Assembly: GCA_964247055.1 (NCBI GenBank)
Contig: OZ176052.1
Location: 6,076,001 to 6,140,000 of the forward strand
Direction: 5' to 3'
DNA from: Paragordius varius
Lineage: Eukaryota > Nematomorpha
DNA: 64,000 nt
A model generated the notes under the pieces. The model had not been told where the DNA came from and ran no database searches. It saw only the letters and a program-made list of their open reading frames with translations. Shown piece by piece: positions 1 to 11,857 of the stretch. The position numbers and the translations under genes are program-made. The first letter of the stretch is position 1, and the number at the start of each line of letters is the position of its first letter.

Positions 1-828
1 CAAGAGTTTATGTAACAAGCCGTCAAAATTCAAATCATTTAGGAATTATATAATTTAGCTCGAAATTCTAATTAAACACATTGCCAGTCCTTATGGTTAT
101 GTAAATAGTAACTCATCCGATAATAGATGTATTTTTATAGAATTTAATTTAACCCATCCAATTAAATACAATGAACGATATAAAAGAATTTTTTTCAGGC
201 AAAGTAGGCTAGTTAAAAATACTAATGATTTAACCAAAATAAATAAGATATATGAATTTCGTTACGAAATTTATTATTAATAATAGATTTTAAATATTCA
301 TTTACGATTTACACGTGTACGTAAAAATATACTAAAAACCTGAAACGAGTATCAAAAAGAATTTATATAATTTTAGCATTTGATTTGACATTTGTGGTGT
401 TGTAAAAAACTAGAATATATATTGCATTGTCCTGTTATCGATACATAAAAATGAAATGTCAGAGATGTGATACAAAATTATTTGTTTGATTGAAGAGATC
501 GGCGTAGATAATGAACATTCACTTTCATGCAGTAAATATTAAAATTATAAGGGCAAAACGGACTAATATTTTATAAAGACAATATTTTTATATTATTTTT
601 TTTTTCTATTCAACTAAAATGATAGTGAGAAATATATAATAGTGCAATTCCAATTTACACCTTTATTTATCCATTTTGCGACCCAAAACAATTTGTTATA
701 TTAAAAACAAAAGTATGGCTGTTTTAATTTTAAAATATTTGTCTTTTTACGTTTTGCCTTTATACTTTCGCTTACATTATACTTTCTAATAAAATTTCAT
801 AAAAAGAGTAAATGCCATTTTTTATGAT
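1..828. other. A+T-rich sequence without a recognised gene
   Basis: I see no coding exon, RNA gene or clear transposon here. It lies downstream of the 3' end of the PLPP-like gene and may hold its 3' UTR. Confidence 0.5.
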
Positions 829-3800
829 TTAGACTGGAGTATGATTTCTTTTAACATATTCGGAATCAATAATCATTGGACTGACTGATGTGGTCACATG
901 ATAACGATCATTCAAAGGAGCGGGTTGAGATGAACCATAACTAGTAGTCTGCCCAAATTGACTTTTTTCATAACCTTCTTTTTTACGGTACCACTCTAAT
1001 AAAGTGATATATGGACTTCATAATTTAAACATTTGAAATATGCATAAAAATTTGTAATTTTTATAGATTATATATATTTTAAAGGAATGATTGTTAGCGT
1101 GGTTAAACCAAATATATTTACGTATGATGTGATAATCGCTTTTTTGACCACTTTTATTTTTATAAAAGTGAGTTTTAAGGCTTTCATGAGTTCAATAATA
1201 AAATAATTGGGTCCTTGCTTTTAACACAAAAAAAGGTGACTATAACCTATGTTGAGAGAATTACGCATTCTATATTATGATTAAGCTGAAATGCGTATCT
1301 TATAAAAATATAAATTTTAATTTTCAACCTTTTTTTTATTTTTTTTCTATAAAGACTTTACAATAAAAGTCGAAAATTAAAATTTATATTTTTATAAAAT
1401 ACGCATTTTAGTTTAATTTTTAATAAATTTTATAAACTATGTATTTTTCAATTTTTTTATAATTACAACGCCTGTTAATTTATAAATCCAATAACCTTTT
1501 ATATTTGAATTGAATCCTGCATCACACCATATATCACGTAATGGATTAAAATTACGAATCGCTGCACTAGCCTATATATAAAAATTATATTCAAATGAAT
1601 ACTTATAAATTAAAAATTTTAATTATTAAACTTCAAATTAATTTAAATATTTTTGTAAAAAAAATATTTTTTGATCCATCACATAATAATAATGAATAAG
1701 ATTTTAAAATATATAATGCAATGTACTACCACTAAACATCCATACTTTTATTCTTAAACCAAAACAATGTACACTAACAAACCAGGTTGTATTTATCAAA
1801 AAAATAAGTCTTTTAGATTTTACATACTGTCTTTACAATATTTATTTGATGCTCACAAATAAAATTCCAAACACAGCTCCTAAAGCGAATCCTGCTAGTA
1901 CATCAGACCAATGGTGTTTGAAATCTGATACACGAGTTATTCCAATCCATAACGATAATGTTATAAGGGCTATCAAATAAATTAAAAAGACATAATGTAA
2001 AAACTAAAAAACAATTGTAAAGAGTTTATCATACTTTAACCTATAATTTTTATAAAATATGGAATACATATGTAAATTTGTGACATAATTATACTTTTAT
2101 AATTAATTAGGTTGTAAAGATAATAATCAGAGTTTAAACATGGCTTTTTTAAATTTTTTTTACTCTAATTTGGATCTTAAAAAACATAATATATAAATGG
2201 TAGGCTAAAATAATTCTAAGTCTTCAATAAAAAGCGGCAACATGTAAGGGAAAGACTTGCAGCTTTGTTTAAAGATTAAACAAGGGGGGTCCAACACAAA
2301 TGGCTTCGTAGGCCGCATTATTTAACACTTGGATACAACACACTCATTTTAGTCCTTCGATTCAAATTGGGGTAGTTGGATACCCCAGGCCTGTTTAAAA
2401 TTAAATTCTTTAAAAAATATAGAAGGAATCGAAACCATGGCAAAATTTTGCACTTATCTAACATTAATAAACCGAAATATATAAAAAATTTAATTCAAAA
2501 TTACTTGATATTACTTATTTTAAGCTAAAACCAAAAGGTAAAAATTTTGTCAACGTGACATGTGTCAAATTGTAAAACTGAAAAATTATACACACTAAAC
2601 CGCTTTTTCTATTTCTATCAATGTTAGATGTAATTTATATAAAAAATTAGCTTTAGTTTTACCCTTAAAATGATATAAGACGATATTTTGCAAAAATTTT
2701 GTAAAATAAAAATGGCGTCGAAGTAGTTTGAGATGGAGCTTTTTTTTCAAAACCAAATTTTATCAAGATGTTTTGGCATATTTATATAATTTTTATCAGG
2801 ATAGAAGCATAAATTTAAATTGGGACCGTTTCCATCAGTAGTTTTTTAAAAATATTAATTTAAATTTAGTCTGGGGTATTTAGATACCCCAATTTGAATC
2901 GAAGTGTTAATGAAAAGTTCTGGCGGGACGCATTCCAATATACATGGAGATAAACATTTTATTTCAAACAAAGACTGTAATATGAAAACAAACACAACAA
3001 TTTAATCGTTCGTTGCCAATTGGATAGAGCTATTCCGAAATTTTGTATAAGAATCAATTTTACAAAGATTTAGTGAGCTTATTCTGGTAAATTATAAATT
3101 TACAAATTTTTTGCGGGCCACACATAATGTTTCGGAGGGCCGCATGGCCCGCGAGTTGGACACCCTTGAATTAAACCCCAATGTAAAATTTGTTTTCTAC
3201 ATACCTAATACGATTAAATTATCAAAATGGAATTATAAAAAAGTTAAGAATGCTTTTTTCCTTACACAACTCCAATTATTTTATCTATTTTATGTCCGGC
3301 TCTCTATAAAACAACTAATTTTTATATTTTTAAGCCTTATTTTCGAATTTAATCCTAGAAAAGTACAGAGAACCTCGGTTTTTGAGGTTTATTGTAAGTG
3401 ATTAAAAAAATCTTTCCAATCTTTCAGAAATTATATATGATTAAAAAACTGATTTTTAGTGATTTTCACAGTTGAGCCATTTAAAATACAATTAATTAAA
3501 TAAATTGTAATACTTTTGTGCGCATAAATTAAGTTTTTACTTAACCGACCAATGATAATTAGATTTATTTGTCTTACCACACATGTATAAAGAGGTTTTA
3601 ATTATAATTCAAGTTATAATAAGTATTATTCTAATTTTTAATAGCAATTTACCTCCTTCATATAATACTTTAAAAGCCGGCATTTTGCATCGTCGAGCTC
3701 GAAAATGAACATAAAGTGCCGTAAATAGTAAACAATACATTGAGGAAGATGCATGTCCTGAAGGAAAGGATAATCTAAGAAATATAAAAAGTTTAATATG

Positions 3801-4472
3801 GTTTAGATTAAACTTTGTTAGATAAAGAATACTGACAAAAATAATAAAGCGCATTTATAAGCGGTTAAACCGGTTACTTATTTAAAAAACTTACTCTTAC
3901 CACAGCATATTCAAACGTTGATTATTACCTTGAATCACGTATTCGTTTTTGATTTGTCCCAAAACATTCAAACCCAGTAATATATAAATTAGGGTTACAA
4001 GGTGATTTGTAAGACGGAACACAAACTTCCATAAAATGCGGGCGTAATCTTCCAACTGAAAATTTTAAAATATCTAAAAATTTATAAATATTTAAACTCG
4101 TCGCAGATTCATTCACACCAACGCCAATAAAGAAGATGCATAAGGTTTTAAATATTAATCTAAAATACATATTTTTGGCTTCCGGGCTTTGAGAGCTCTT
4201 CCAAACTCCGCTAATTTTTAATTCAACTATGAAAATCTAGAATATAAATAGTTGTTTACTGTTAATATTGGAAATGTTAGATTAATTGCCGTTAATACCG
4301 CATTCGTCACCGTATTTTCTTTCCATGGATACATCAAACTTTGATCACTACAAAAAAATCCACGATCATACGACTTTCCCAAATATTTCAAACATAACCA
4401 AGTGACTTGGGATAAGGCAACAAAAACCAAATCCAAAATATAATCATAAAAAATGGTAAAGCACTGATGCAT
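829..4472 (-). CDS. PLPP: Lipid phosphate phosphatase (PLPP1-3/LPP family), five exons
   Basis: Integral membrane PAP2-type phosphatase. The family dephosphorylates phosphatidate, lysophosphatidate and related lipids at the cell surface or ER. Exons, 5' to 3' on the minus strand: 4260-4472, 3929-4236, 3669-3774, 1857-2003 and 829-993. They join in phase to 312 aa, close to human PLPP1 (284) and PLPP3 (311). All three PAP2 motifs are visible: KFSVGRLRPHF in exon 2, LSFPSGHASSS in exon 3, and SRVSDFKHH-type TRVSDFKHHWSDVLAG in exon 4. The N-terminal RGFFCSDQSLMYPWKENT matches the family's GFFCxDxSIxYPY segment. Exon 1 and exon 2 are separated by a 23-nt intron. Without splicing it, frame is lost and a TAG follows. 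The last exon, a hydrophilic tail, is the least certain: an in-frame TAA at 1842 would give a shorter protein if the GTGAGC donor at 1856 is not used. The start codon lies 59 bp from that of the divergent neighbour. Confidence 0.88.
1281..1415. repeat. Imperfect inverted repeat with ~45-bp arms
   Basis: The left arm contains AATGCGTATCTTATAAAAAT. The right arm contains its near-complement, ATTTTTATAAAATACGCATT. The stem would be about 45 bp with an A/T-rich loop. It lies in the last PLPP intron and is probably a small MITE relic. Confidence 0.6.
2281..3168 (-). mobile_element. Non-autonomous hAT-like element, interrupted by another MITE
   Basis: The ends are CAAGGGGGGTCCAAC (left) and GAGTTGGACACCCTTG (right). 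Subterminal GGCCGC blocks match two other copies at 31.06 and 50.30 kb. The copy is inverted relative to those. The TA-flanked element at 2322-2910 has been inserted into it. Everything lies in the 1.67-kb third intron of the PLPP-like gene. Confidence 0.65.
2322..2910. mobile_element. MITE family B, copy 1
   Basis: The termini are TAACACTTGGATACAACAC on the left and CCCAATTTGAATCGAAGTG then TTA on the right. The subterminal GGGGTATCTA/TACCCC blocks are inverted. The flanking TA suggests a TA target. Relatives are at 24.60 and 43.60 kb. Confidence 0.7.
4237..4259 (-). other. 23-nt micro-intron in the PLPP-like gene
   Basis: The intron starts GTAAAC and ends TTCTAG. Both flanking exons are in phase 0 and the protein then runs ...FPILT/IFIVEL..., as expected for the second membrane segment of the family. 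Confidence 0.85.
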
Positions 4473-4531
4473 CTCAAGTTTTTACATGTGTTCAAAGCAA
4501 CATTTGTTATGTGCAAGTTCATTGGCGAAGC
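4473..4531. promoter_or_regulatory. Shared divergent promoter region (59 bp between start codons)
   Basis: The PLPP-like gene (start 4472, minus) and the two-membrane-segment protein gene (start 4532, plus) have start codons only 59 bp apart. The 5' UTRs and core promoters must be tiny or overlapping, unless untranslated upstream exons exist. No TATA or Inr element can be called with confidence. Confidence 0.55.
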
Positions 4532-5584
4532 ATGGACAAAATTTTAGATTCGCTATGTAGCAAAATTTTATTAGCATCATTTATACCTATTCCGTATTAT
4601 ATATACAAGCATTATTATGCTCTTTCAAAACAGCCTTTGGTAGAAGGCAATGATCTAATCTATCTTCAAGAAGTATCTATTTCTTAGTCATTATTAGAAT
4701 TTAAAACGAATATTATACTTTAATGGATACAAAACTAATTCCAAAGTCAAATTTTATAAAATTAAATCAGATACCCCCATTTCTTATGGAACTTTAAAAT
4801 GTAATTACGAATGTTCTGTTGGAATTCCTGAACATTTTTTCGTAAGATATATATATTAATATATATTTAGCCATTAATCGATGTGCCCTTTGACGAAAGT
4901 ATGTTGACGGATAAAAATTTAAGTTTAACCAATTATGAAATTTTTACTAAATACATCAATCTTATGCAAACGCATTTTCTAACATACATTAGCTTCTATT
5001 GTGGATACGTAACTCTAACATTGACAGCCACATTGTACACTCTGAAACTTTTATTTATGTTTGGAATTAAACGACTAAATCAAGTTTACAATAAGGTTTA
5101 CAATCATGAAATCATTCCACAATCCTTGAATCTTACGGCAAATTTTATCGGGGATCGAAAACATATGCATGAAGTTTTGTTACGCAAACGATTGTTAAGA
5201 TTCGGTTTCCCTGCTTTTTTATCGTTTTATGCTTATACCTTTTTTCATGCATATCCATCCCTACTTGCCTCTTATAAATTAAGCTGTGATTCCCAGTGTG
5301 ACCTATATTTAGCTCGCTTGGGACCAGATATGGCTAACACAGGAAAAAGATTTCTCGAAAAGGAAATCGCTGAAAATTTAAAGGCATTAGAAACGTCAGA
5401 AAACATTGATTTACTCGCAAAACCAACAAAAATGTGGGATATTAGCCCAATTAAGCATTTAGAACATTTGCATGAACGACTACGAAGACTTAACGATTTC
5501 ATTAAAAGCGAAGCTTATTTAAAAATTAAACATACCGATTGGAAAAAGGATGTTGAGCAAAAAAACAAAAGAATGTTTGGTTAG
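4532..5584 (+). CDS. Unidentified protein with two predicted membrane segments, 332 aa
   Basis: Three exons (4532-4673 edge at 4672, 4698-4841, 4871-5584) join in phase 0 at both junctions through introns of 25 and 29 nt. The protein starts MDKILDSLCSKILLASF. Residues about 125-155 form a long hydrophobic stretch (ISFYCGYVTLTLTATLYTL...). A second lies near residues 205-230 (FGFPAFLSFYAYTFFHAYPS). The C-terminal third is charged and probably helical. I recognise no family. The membrane topology would suit an organelle membrane protein, but that is only inference. An ORF caller would begin at a GTG inside exon 3; the upstream exons supply a normal ATG and remain open throughout. A likely AATAAA lies within 30 bp of the stop. 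Confidence 0.72.
4673..4697 (+). other. 25-nt micro-intron
   Basis: It starts GTATCT and ends ATTAG. An earlier TTCTTAG at 15 nt would open a frame that soon hits TAA, so the 25-nt form is the only one that keeps the frame. Confidence 0.75.
4842..4870 (+). other. 29-nt micro-intron
   Basis: It starts GTAAGA, is almost pure A/T inside, and ends TTTAG. It joins ...GIPEHFF to PLIDVPFDES in phase 0. Confidence 0.75.
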
Positions 5585-5631
5585 AATTAGGTGCAAAATA
5601 CATATAAAATAAATATTTAAATTTATATATT

Positions 5632-8600
5632 TTATAAAATACAACCATTATATATAATTGATATGATTCTAAGAAGGTGTTTTTGAATGGCATCACTTTG
5701 GATTGTGGTCACGACTTCTTCACCATTATTATTACATAGAACTGAATAGAGTTTCTAAAAAATATATAATAATTTTATTTAGAACCCACAAACTAAATTT
5801 GTCATTTGTTAAAATTAAATACTAGCATTAACATAAATATATTTAAATATAAAACTTAAAAATCTCATCCATCTTTATATTTTATAGCAAATTTTCAAAC
5901 ACCAATTCACTATAATATCCTCAATAATATTATCGCATGTACGAACTTCGATTAGATAATCGGTATTTTGTCCGATAATATATCTTAAACATATATGCAT
6001 TTAGAATACTAGCTTAGATTTGTTTTATACACTGGATGTGGTACTCATGATAAAGTTTATAAATTTAAACTTAAAATTTGTTAAAATTTTAAGCTTAAAT
6101 TTATGCACGACACATACATCTCAGAAACATGTTTGCTTAGCAGTATTCAAAAAATATCTATTTTCCGTTTTACGTTTATAAAAAACTTATTCGTTTCGGT
6201 CAAATGTTTTGATTTTATTTTATTTTTTAATTTTCTTACGTATTTTAATACAATTACTATAAAACCAATATATAAACATATAAACAGCAAAAATTAAAAT
6301 GTCAAACCCGGAAGACCTAAAAGGAGGCTAATGGTGAAAAATAAACTGATAATTATGATTTTGGAACCTTTACTTTTTAGTTTCGAAAAAGCAATAAATT
6401 CCGGCTTCAACCTGATATATAGCAAAATTATATATATTTAAACAATTTACTTGTAATTTGGAAAATTTTTGGGTTTTAATAAATTAAAATAAAATTTGAA
6501 AAACGACTTAAATGCGTTAGAAATAGTATACCTTTAATTATTAAGGATATCTTATAGTGTTTGATATAACGGGACTGTATTAACATTTATTTAAAACATT
6601 TTTTGGACATTCTTGTTTTGATAAATTAAATTAAAATATCTAAAAAAACACAACCAAATATATATATATATATATAAAATAATAAATCCACTAAAACTGT
6701 TTTAACAAAGCTTCTTTAAGCGCGCCGCTATGGCTGAATCGGTAATGATTCAGATTTAAGAATATTTAACATATTTAAATTCTTGTTAAATAATGTTTAT
6801 AATATTAGTTAAAAATATATCTATGGGAATCAGAAAAATGTGATTAGATTGCTTATTAAAAAACTCTTGTGGAAAATCTATAATCTTCTGTTAATCAAAA
6901 TGAGTAAAAGTATTATTTAAAAAACAACTGTTACATATACGTTAATTATTTTGAATTCAATGGCTAATTATATGGTGCAATCTATAAAATAAGATAAAAT
7001 AATACTGATTTGGTGGTAAGTGTCTTAGATTTATTTTGATAAATGAGTACTGCATGTTCATCCCAAAACACATTGTTGATAAACTAAAAATATTAATATA
7101 TATGCCATATTATTTTTATCTAAATAATTAAAATATTTATGGCTAAAAAGTCAAAATTAGAAGATATATTTTATAACGTGATTAAAATTAGCAAAAGAGT
7201 GTAGTGTTAGACATCTGTTTATAATCGTGTTTTGTTGAAAAAAATAATATTATGTTCAGTGCAGTTTAATATTAAACCCGCGCTGATCGTTTAGAATTTT
7301 GTAAATTAAACCGAACTGCGGTACCGCGCTGATTGAACCGTATAATTTACGAGTTCATAAAAGTAATTTAGAAAATGCACATTTGTTTAAAATCATATCT
7401 AAAGTGAAAACATTATTCTTTGTCACTATGAACCGGTCAAATACATTTTTAATTACAAAATATATTTGCACCTTAAATGATAAAACTACATTAATTTAAA
7501 CAAGACAAATGGCCCATTTTTTTTAAAAATATATATAAAGGTTCCTTTCATAAAATCGCCCGTTTATTATTTATAAATATGATATATTGAATTAATTTAC
7601 TCACTATGAAATGGTGTGTCCCACAAACAAAGTATTTAACACAATTTTTATCCAAATTTTCTGTAATACGCGGAACTACGTTGACTAAAAAATATTCCCA
7701 ACTCATAATTTCCAATGATATTAATCGGTGATCTATTTGTGTTAAATTTGTCAAATGAAGGCTTTTAAGAAATTCGGGAAATTCATCATCAAATATCTAT
7801 ATAGTTAGCAAAAATATTAAATCATAATAATATAAAACATATAGCGCATTCATTTAAAATCTATTCTCATAAACGTTCGACAGAAACAACTGCATAAAAA
7901 TTGTATGTGAAATGATGGTATCATACCATGTTAAGAGGCGTAATAGTTGGTGGTACCAATAAAAGTGTATCCTTTTTAACATCATACCAGGGAAAACGAT
8001 TTAAATCATTGTTATTGAGTGATGAATTAACATTCAATCCTACATCAAAATTAAAAACACCCGCATTAATTATATTAGGGGTAAAAATGTTAGGTTCTAT
8101 CAGAGGTGTGTGTATGAGTACGGAAGCAGCGTCCTCAGAACTGGTTTTTTGCATTGTTTTAGCAATTTGTTCACTACTGTTGGATTGAGCCACGCCTGTA
8201 AAGATGTTTACCAGAAACGGAGATAACGGGTTGTAATTGTTGTTGGGAACTGTTGTATTCAATTTAGTTTTAATGGAAGATTGACGACTAACAATTATAA
8301 TAATATTGATTAAAATTATGAAGATTCAGCAATATTGAATTAATTTTAGACGTGAATTTTTAGTTACATCAGAGTTAACGTTTTTAAACATTTAAAATAA
8401 ATAACGAAATTGTATGAAAATCAGTTATCCATCCGACTTGGTAGTAAGCTTGTTTTAAACAGAGCCTATAAACTAAATAGCTCATAGTTTTCTGATTATG
8501 TCATGATGCGAATTTATTTTATCCATGCTTATTGAGATATGAGTTAATCGTTGAGTGAACCTTCCTATAAACTTACTTGTTTTAGGGATAATTTTAAGCT

Positions 8601-8940
8601 AATATGATAATTTTTAGGAATTGTAAAAAAATTTAAATCTAATATATTATTATTGAATTTAAAATGTAATTTCTAACAATGGGTTATATTGCGCTTAATG
8701 TCCCATCTATTTATCACAATTTGGGTTATAAGAGGGATCCACTGTACTTTAGTATTTTATTAAAAGCACATAGAATGAAATGTACCTTAATGATATTTTA
8801 CGAGTTCGTGTAGCTGAAGCATTTCTCACATGCCATGAAGCCTCTCGATTTTGTTTTGCTAAAATCATAGCTTTGATATAGGATTGAGACGATTTCATAT
8901 ACGTGTCCCAAAGTTTTTTTCGATTAAATGACAAAAACAT
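5632..8940 (-). CDS. Unidentified multi-exon gene
   Basis: Well-supported exons: 8786-8940 (starts MFLSFNRKKLWDTYMKSS), 7927-8287 and 7605-7796. These join in phase (2, then 0, then 0) to about 235 residues. Two further exons, 5911-5983 and 5632-5754 (ends ...IIYNGCIL, stop TAA), join each other in phase. One linking exon between 7604 and 5984 is missing from my model. The first exon is basic, with a run of R/K and Ser (ATRTRKISLSRQSS). Exon 2 is Asn/Ser/Thr-rich, and exon 3 looks like packed helices (LISLEIMSWEYFLVNVV). I do not recognise the family. Its stop codon lies only 47 bp from the stop of the convergent two-membrane-segment gene, so the two 3' ends probably overlap. Confidence 0.55.
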
Positions 8941-9307
8941 CTATTATTTCAAATAAAAAATTTAAACAGCAGAAAAAAACAGGTCGCGTCGCTTGCTTAA
9001 AAAGTCTTTTATTTAACACATATTTCAATATTAATATTTTTGGAATTCATGTTAAGGGCAAACGGCTAACCAATATTTTAATTTTAGGCAAAAATATAAG
9101 TGATCTCAATTATCATAATGTTAAATGTTTAAATAATTAAATTTTACCAAAGATTTTTCATAGAAAAGAGCAACACAGATTGCCCTGTAGAAATAATAAA
9201 TCTATATTAAATTGTATTATTTAAACCTACCCAAAAATTTATACAAAAAATTCAGCATATAAAAAGTTAAAATACAAAAAAGTTAGATAACCTTTTTATA
9301 AATACGG

Positions 9308-9497
9308 GTGCGCATTAATGTTGGTTAATTCACATTTTTGTTGGGTAATTGGAAATACAGTAACTGGGCAAAAAACTACAAATAAATTTCAATTTTTTGC
9401 TTTGCAATATTAATTTTATTTAATTATGAACAAAATTTGCTACTGTATTACCAATTGGCCAACAATAATGTGAATTGACCTTCATTAATGTGCATAC
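9308..9497. mobile_element. Palindromic MITE with ~55-bp inverted arms
   Basis: The left arm begins GTGCGCATTAATGTTGG. The right arm ends TTCATTAATGTGCAT. The inner parts (ATTGGAAATACAGTAAC versus TGCTACTGTATTACCAAT) also pair. No coding capacity. It occupies the gap between the unidentified gene at 8.94 kb and the small ORF at 9.71 kb, where I see nothing else. Confidence 0.65.
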
Positions 9498-9708
9498 TAT
9501 ATTATTTGGATAGATAATTTAACGCATTAGTTATTAATTTTTTAAATAAATAAAGCAAGATCATTCTTATTTTTTACACTCTAGTTGTAGTATAATCATC
9601 ACATAATCAAAATTTAGTTTTTTTCCGTGTTTGTTTTTTAACGCTATAATAAATTTATGGTAAAGCTTTTATAATGGACTAATAAATATATTATTATTAT
9701 CAATATTA

Positions 9709-10068
9709 TCAAAAAATAACCAAATTCATATAATCAATCACCAATCCCATGATGACTTTCGTCTTTTCCCTCAGGAATATTTCAATCAATTCTTCATCTT
9801 GACTGTAATAACCAAGAAAGTCAACTTTTTCCGCTTTTATGTGCATGGTAGCACGCTTTTTATTTTTGTAAGAAGCTAAATGATCAAACTCTTTTTTATT
9901 ATGTGGTTCAAAAGCTGAAAACTTGGCAAACAAATTATCAAAGCCCATTAATTCAGCAGGATTTTGATGGAAATTTTCGCTTTTAACACGCCTTATGAGA
10001 TTGTTATCTGGGGCATGTGATTGTTCATAGTGCTCCGATCTTCGTTTTATTTTACCTATAGAGAGCAT
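9709..10068 (-). CDS. Small hypothetical protein, 119 aa
   Basis: Single open frame from the first internal ATG (MLSIGKIKRRSEHYEQ) to TAA. The open frame continues upstream, but only through an (AT)n tract. The product is charged and Asn/Lys/Glu-rich, with a helical C-terminal end (EELIEIFLREKTKVIMGLVIDYM). It shows no signal peptide or clear membrane segment and resembles nothing I know. It could also be the last exon of a longer gene, because CTCTATAG precedes a possible exon start at about 10055. It is divergent from the GPCR gene 279 bp away. Confidence 0.4.
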   Translation of the reverse strand: MLSIGKIKRRSEHYEQSHAPDNNLIRRVKSENFHQNPAELMGFDNLFAKFSAFEPHNKKEFDHLASYKNKKRATMHIKAEKVDFLGYYSQDEELIEIFLREKTKVIMGLVIDYMNLVIF

Positions 10069-10346
10069 ATATATATATATATAGATATATATAATATATG
10101 TAATAGCCAACTTTAATAATATTGTATAAAAAAATAATATCATAAAAAACAGAGATCAACATGACGTTAATATTAAATATTACTAATATTGTTAACAGCA
10201 TCCCTAAAAAACTAATAGAAATCCATTAATATATAAAAAATAATCCGAAATTCTAATTAAAAGAAATTTGGAATCAATACTCATATAATGTAATTAAAAG
10301 TATTTAACAACAATGATCTCATTATTTTTCAAAGCAACTAACAAGA

Positions 10347-11690
10347 ATGGACTCATTTGAAGATTTGAATTTGGATTTATTGCGATCGAAAAATTTTACG
10401 CGGTGTATTAATTTTAGCTCTATTATATTGCATGACACACCGTTAAAACAATTTAATCGAATATCATCCATCATTTTATGCATACTTGGTGTAATAGGAA
10501 ATTCCATGGGTCTAATAATTGCTTCCTATCGAAGCAAACACAAAATAACTCCATTTAATGAGAATTTTTGCACTAACACCACCGAAAGTAAAAATGCTTA
10601 TCCGTTACGCCTTTCGTTTAAATTGAGATCGTCTATGCGTCCACTTAGATTAACGGGTTTACCCAACAACCAATACGTATTGTTTCTATTCTATGCCGTA
10701 AACATTGTAAATTCCCTACTCCTAATCCCTTACCCTATCTTAAAAACTGTAAGGTCAGAAAAACTGACATTACTTTTGTGGGATAATTGGAGTTGGTCTT
10801 ACTATATGTGTCACATTCATTTCATCGTATCCAAAAGTTTGGTTAGTTTTGGGTTTTTGCTTTACATCATATTCTTTGCAAACCAATTCTTAATCATATA
10901 CGTTCCGTATAGATATAATACGTATGTTACACGGACCCGAATTAATGTATGTGTCACAATAGTGTTGCTATATTGCATAGCTTGGCAAATACCATTGTAT
11001 TTTTGGTCTGAACCCGTTCGAATCAATGTTTGCTTATACAAAACCAACAACAACAGCAATCAGTTTGAAACCAAATCTATATGGTATCAACATCTAGTAT
11101 ATGATGAACACATCATATCCTGGATGAAATATTATAGCTTGTTTAGGGAACTTTTTGTTCTCATTATTCCTTTCACGTGGTTAATTGCTATGCAATTGTT
11201 GTTATTGAATTATACGTCTGAAAAGTTACGGCATTACCAACGTTTTCATTTACGAAAACGATTCAAATCGATTTTCCCCAAAGTACAAGCGCTTAAAGAT
11301 GTCAGGGGGACTTCTATCGTAAGTAATGCAAGATCAATCACTCCTTCGTTACTTGAAGAAGTTAGGAAAAGTTTGGTAAATAATAGATTATATCGTAAGA
11401 ATTTGAGTAGTAACAAAGAAATATCCAAAACTATACTCATATTGTCGGTCGAATTTATATTTTTGCTTTTTCCCTTGTCAGCCTTTGAAGCTGTATGGTA
11501 TTTTGTTATAAAAACGCCTGAAAAACATAAAAACGTTTTAAATATCTATATATTCACCATATTATTGGAGCACATCTATATTACATGCTCTTTTTACATG
11601 AATTATACGTTTAATCCTTTATATAGAAAATTTATTAAAGATAGATTTATTATCCCAATTAATCAGGTAATATTTAGAAGATCTTTTTGA
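10347..11690 (+). CDS. Intronless rhodopsin-like GPCR, 447 aa
   Basis: Seven hydrophobic segments: about 43-62 (SIILCILGVIGNSMGLIIAS, with the TM1 GN pair), 108-130, 155-182, 200-218, 266-290, 354-375 and 392-415. The N-terminus carries the glycosylation sites NFT and NFS. TM7 ends FNPLYRKF, a good match to NPxxY, followed by a basic tail. The DRY motif after TM3 is replaced: the sequence reads NQFLIIYVPYRY, so the family's key Arg is missing or shifted. The long third intracellular loop (about 295-350) is basic. This layout is typical of orphan neuropeptide-type class A receptors; the ligand is unknown. It is the only intron-free gene of this size in the window, which could mean origin by retrocopying. 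It converges on SZT2, with 167 bp between the stops. Confidence 0.72.
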   Translation: MDSFEDLNLDLLRSKNFTRCINFSSIILHDTPLKQFNRISSIILCILGVIGNSMGLIIASYRSKHKITPFNENFCTNTTESKNAYPLRLSFKLRSSMRPLRLTGLPNNQYVLFLFYAVNIVNSLLLIPYPILKTVRSEKLTLLLWDNWSWSYYMCHIHFIVSKSLVSFGFLLYIIFFANQFLIIYVPYRYNTYVTRTRINVCVTIVLLYCIAWQIPLYFWSEPVRINVCLYKTNNNSNQFETKSIWYQHLVYDEHIISWMKYYSLFRELFVLIIPFTWLIAMQLLLLNYTSEKLRHYQRFHLRKRFKSIFPKVQALKDVRGTSIVSNARSITPSLLEEVRKSLVNNRLYRKNLSSNKEISKTILILSVEFIFLLFPLSAFEAVWYFVIKTPEKHKNVLNIYIFTILLEHIYITCSFYMNYTFNPLYRKFIKDRFIIPINQVIFRRSF

Positions 11691-11857
11691 TTCGGACAAT
11701 GTAATCTTACCGTTTATTTAATAATAGTGTTGTATAATCATTTCAAAACAAAAATAAATTTAAAACTATTATTAAATACAAATATATAATATATATATAT
11801 ATATATATAAATTAGAAAACATACTACCTTTCAAGAAAATTAACCAAAAAAATAAGA

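Noticed and set aside
1497-1570. Minus-strand exon-like block (ASAAIRNFNPLRDIWCD...)
   Set aside because: It has an acceptor-like TATATAG and is open, but resembles nothing in PLPP proteins and would disturb the gene model; kept only as a curiosity.
3111-3401. Plus-strand ORF of 96 codons
   Set aside because: It begins in the right end of a hAT-type MITE and runs into A/T-rich intron sequence; no splice context or homology.
7230-7345. Possible tRNA or conserved element with two CCGCGCTGAT copies
   Set aside because: No cloverleaf can be drawn, and the direct repeats are short; not supported.
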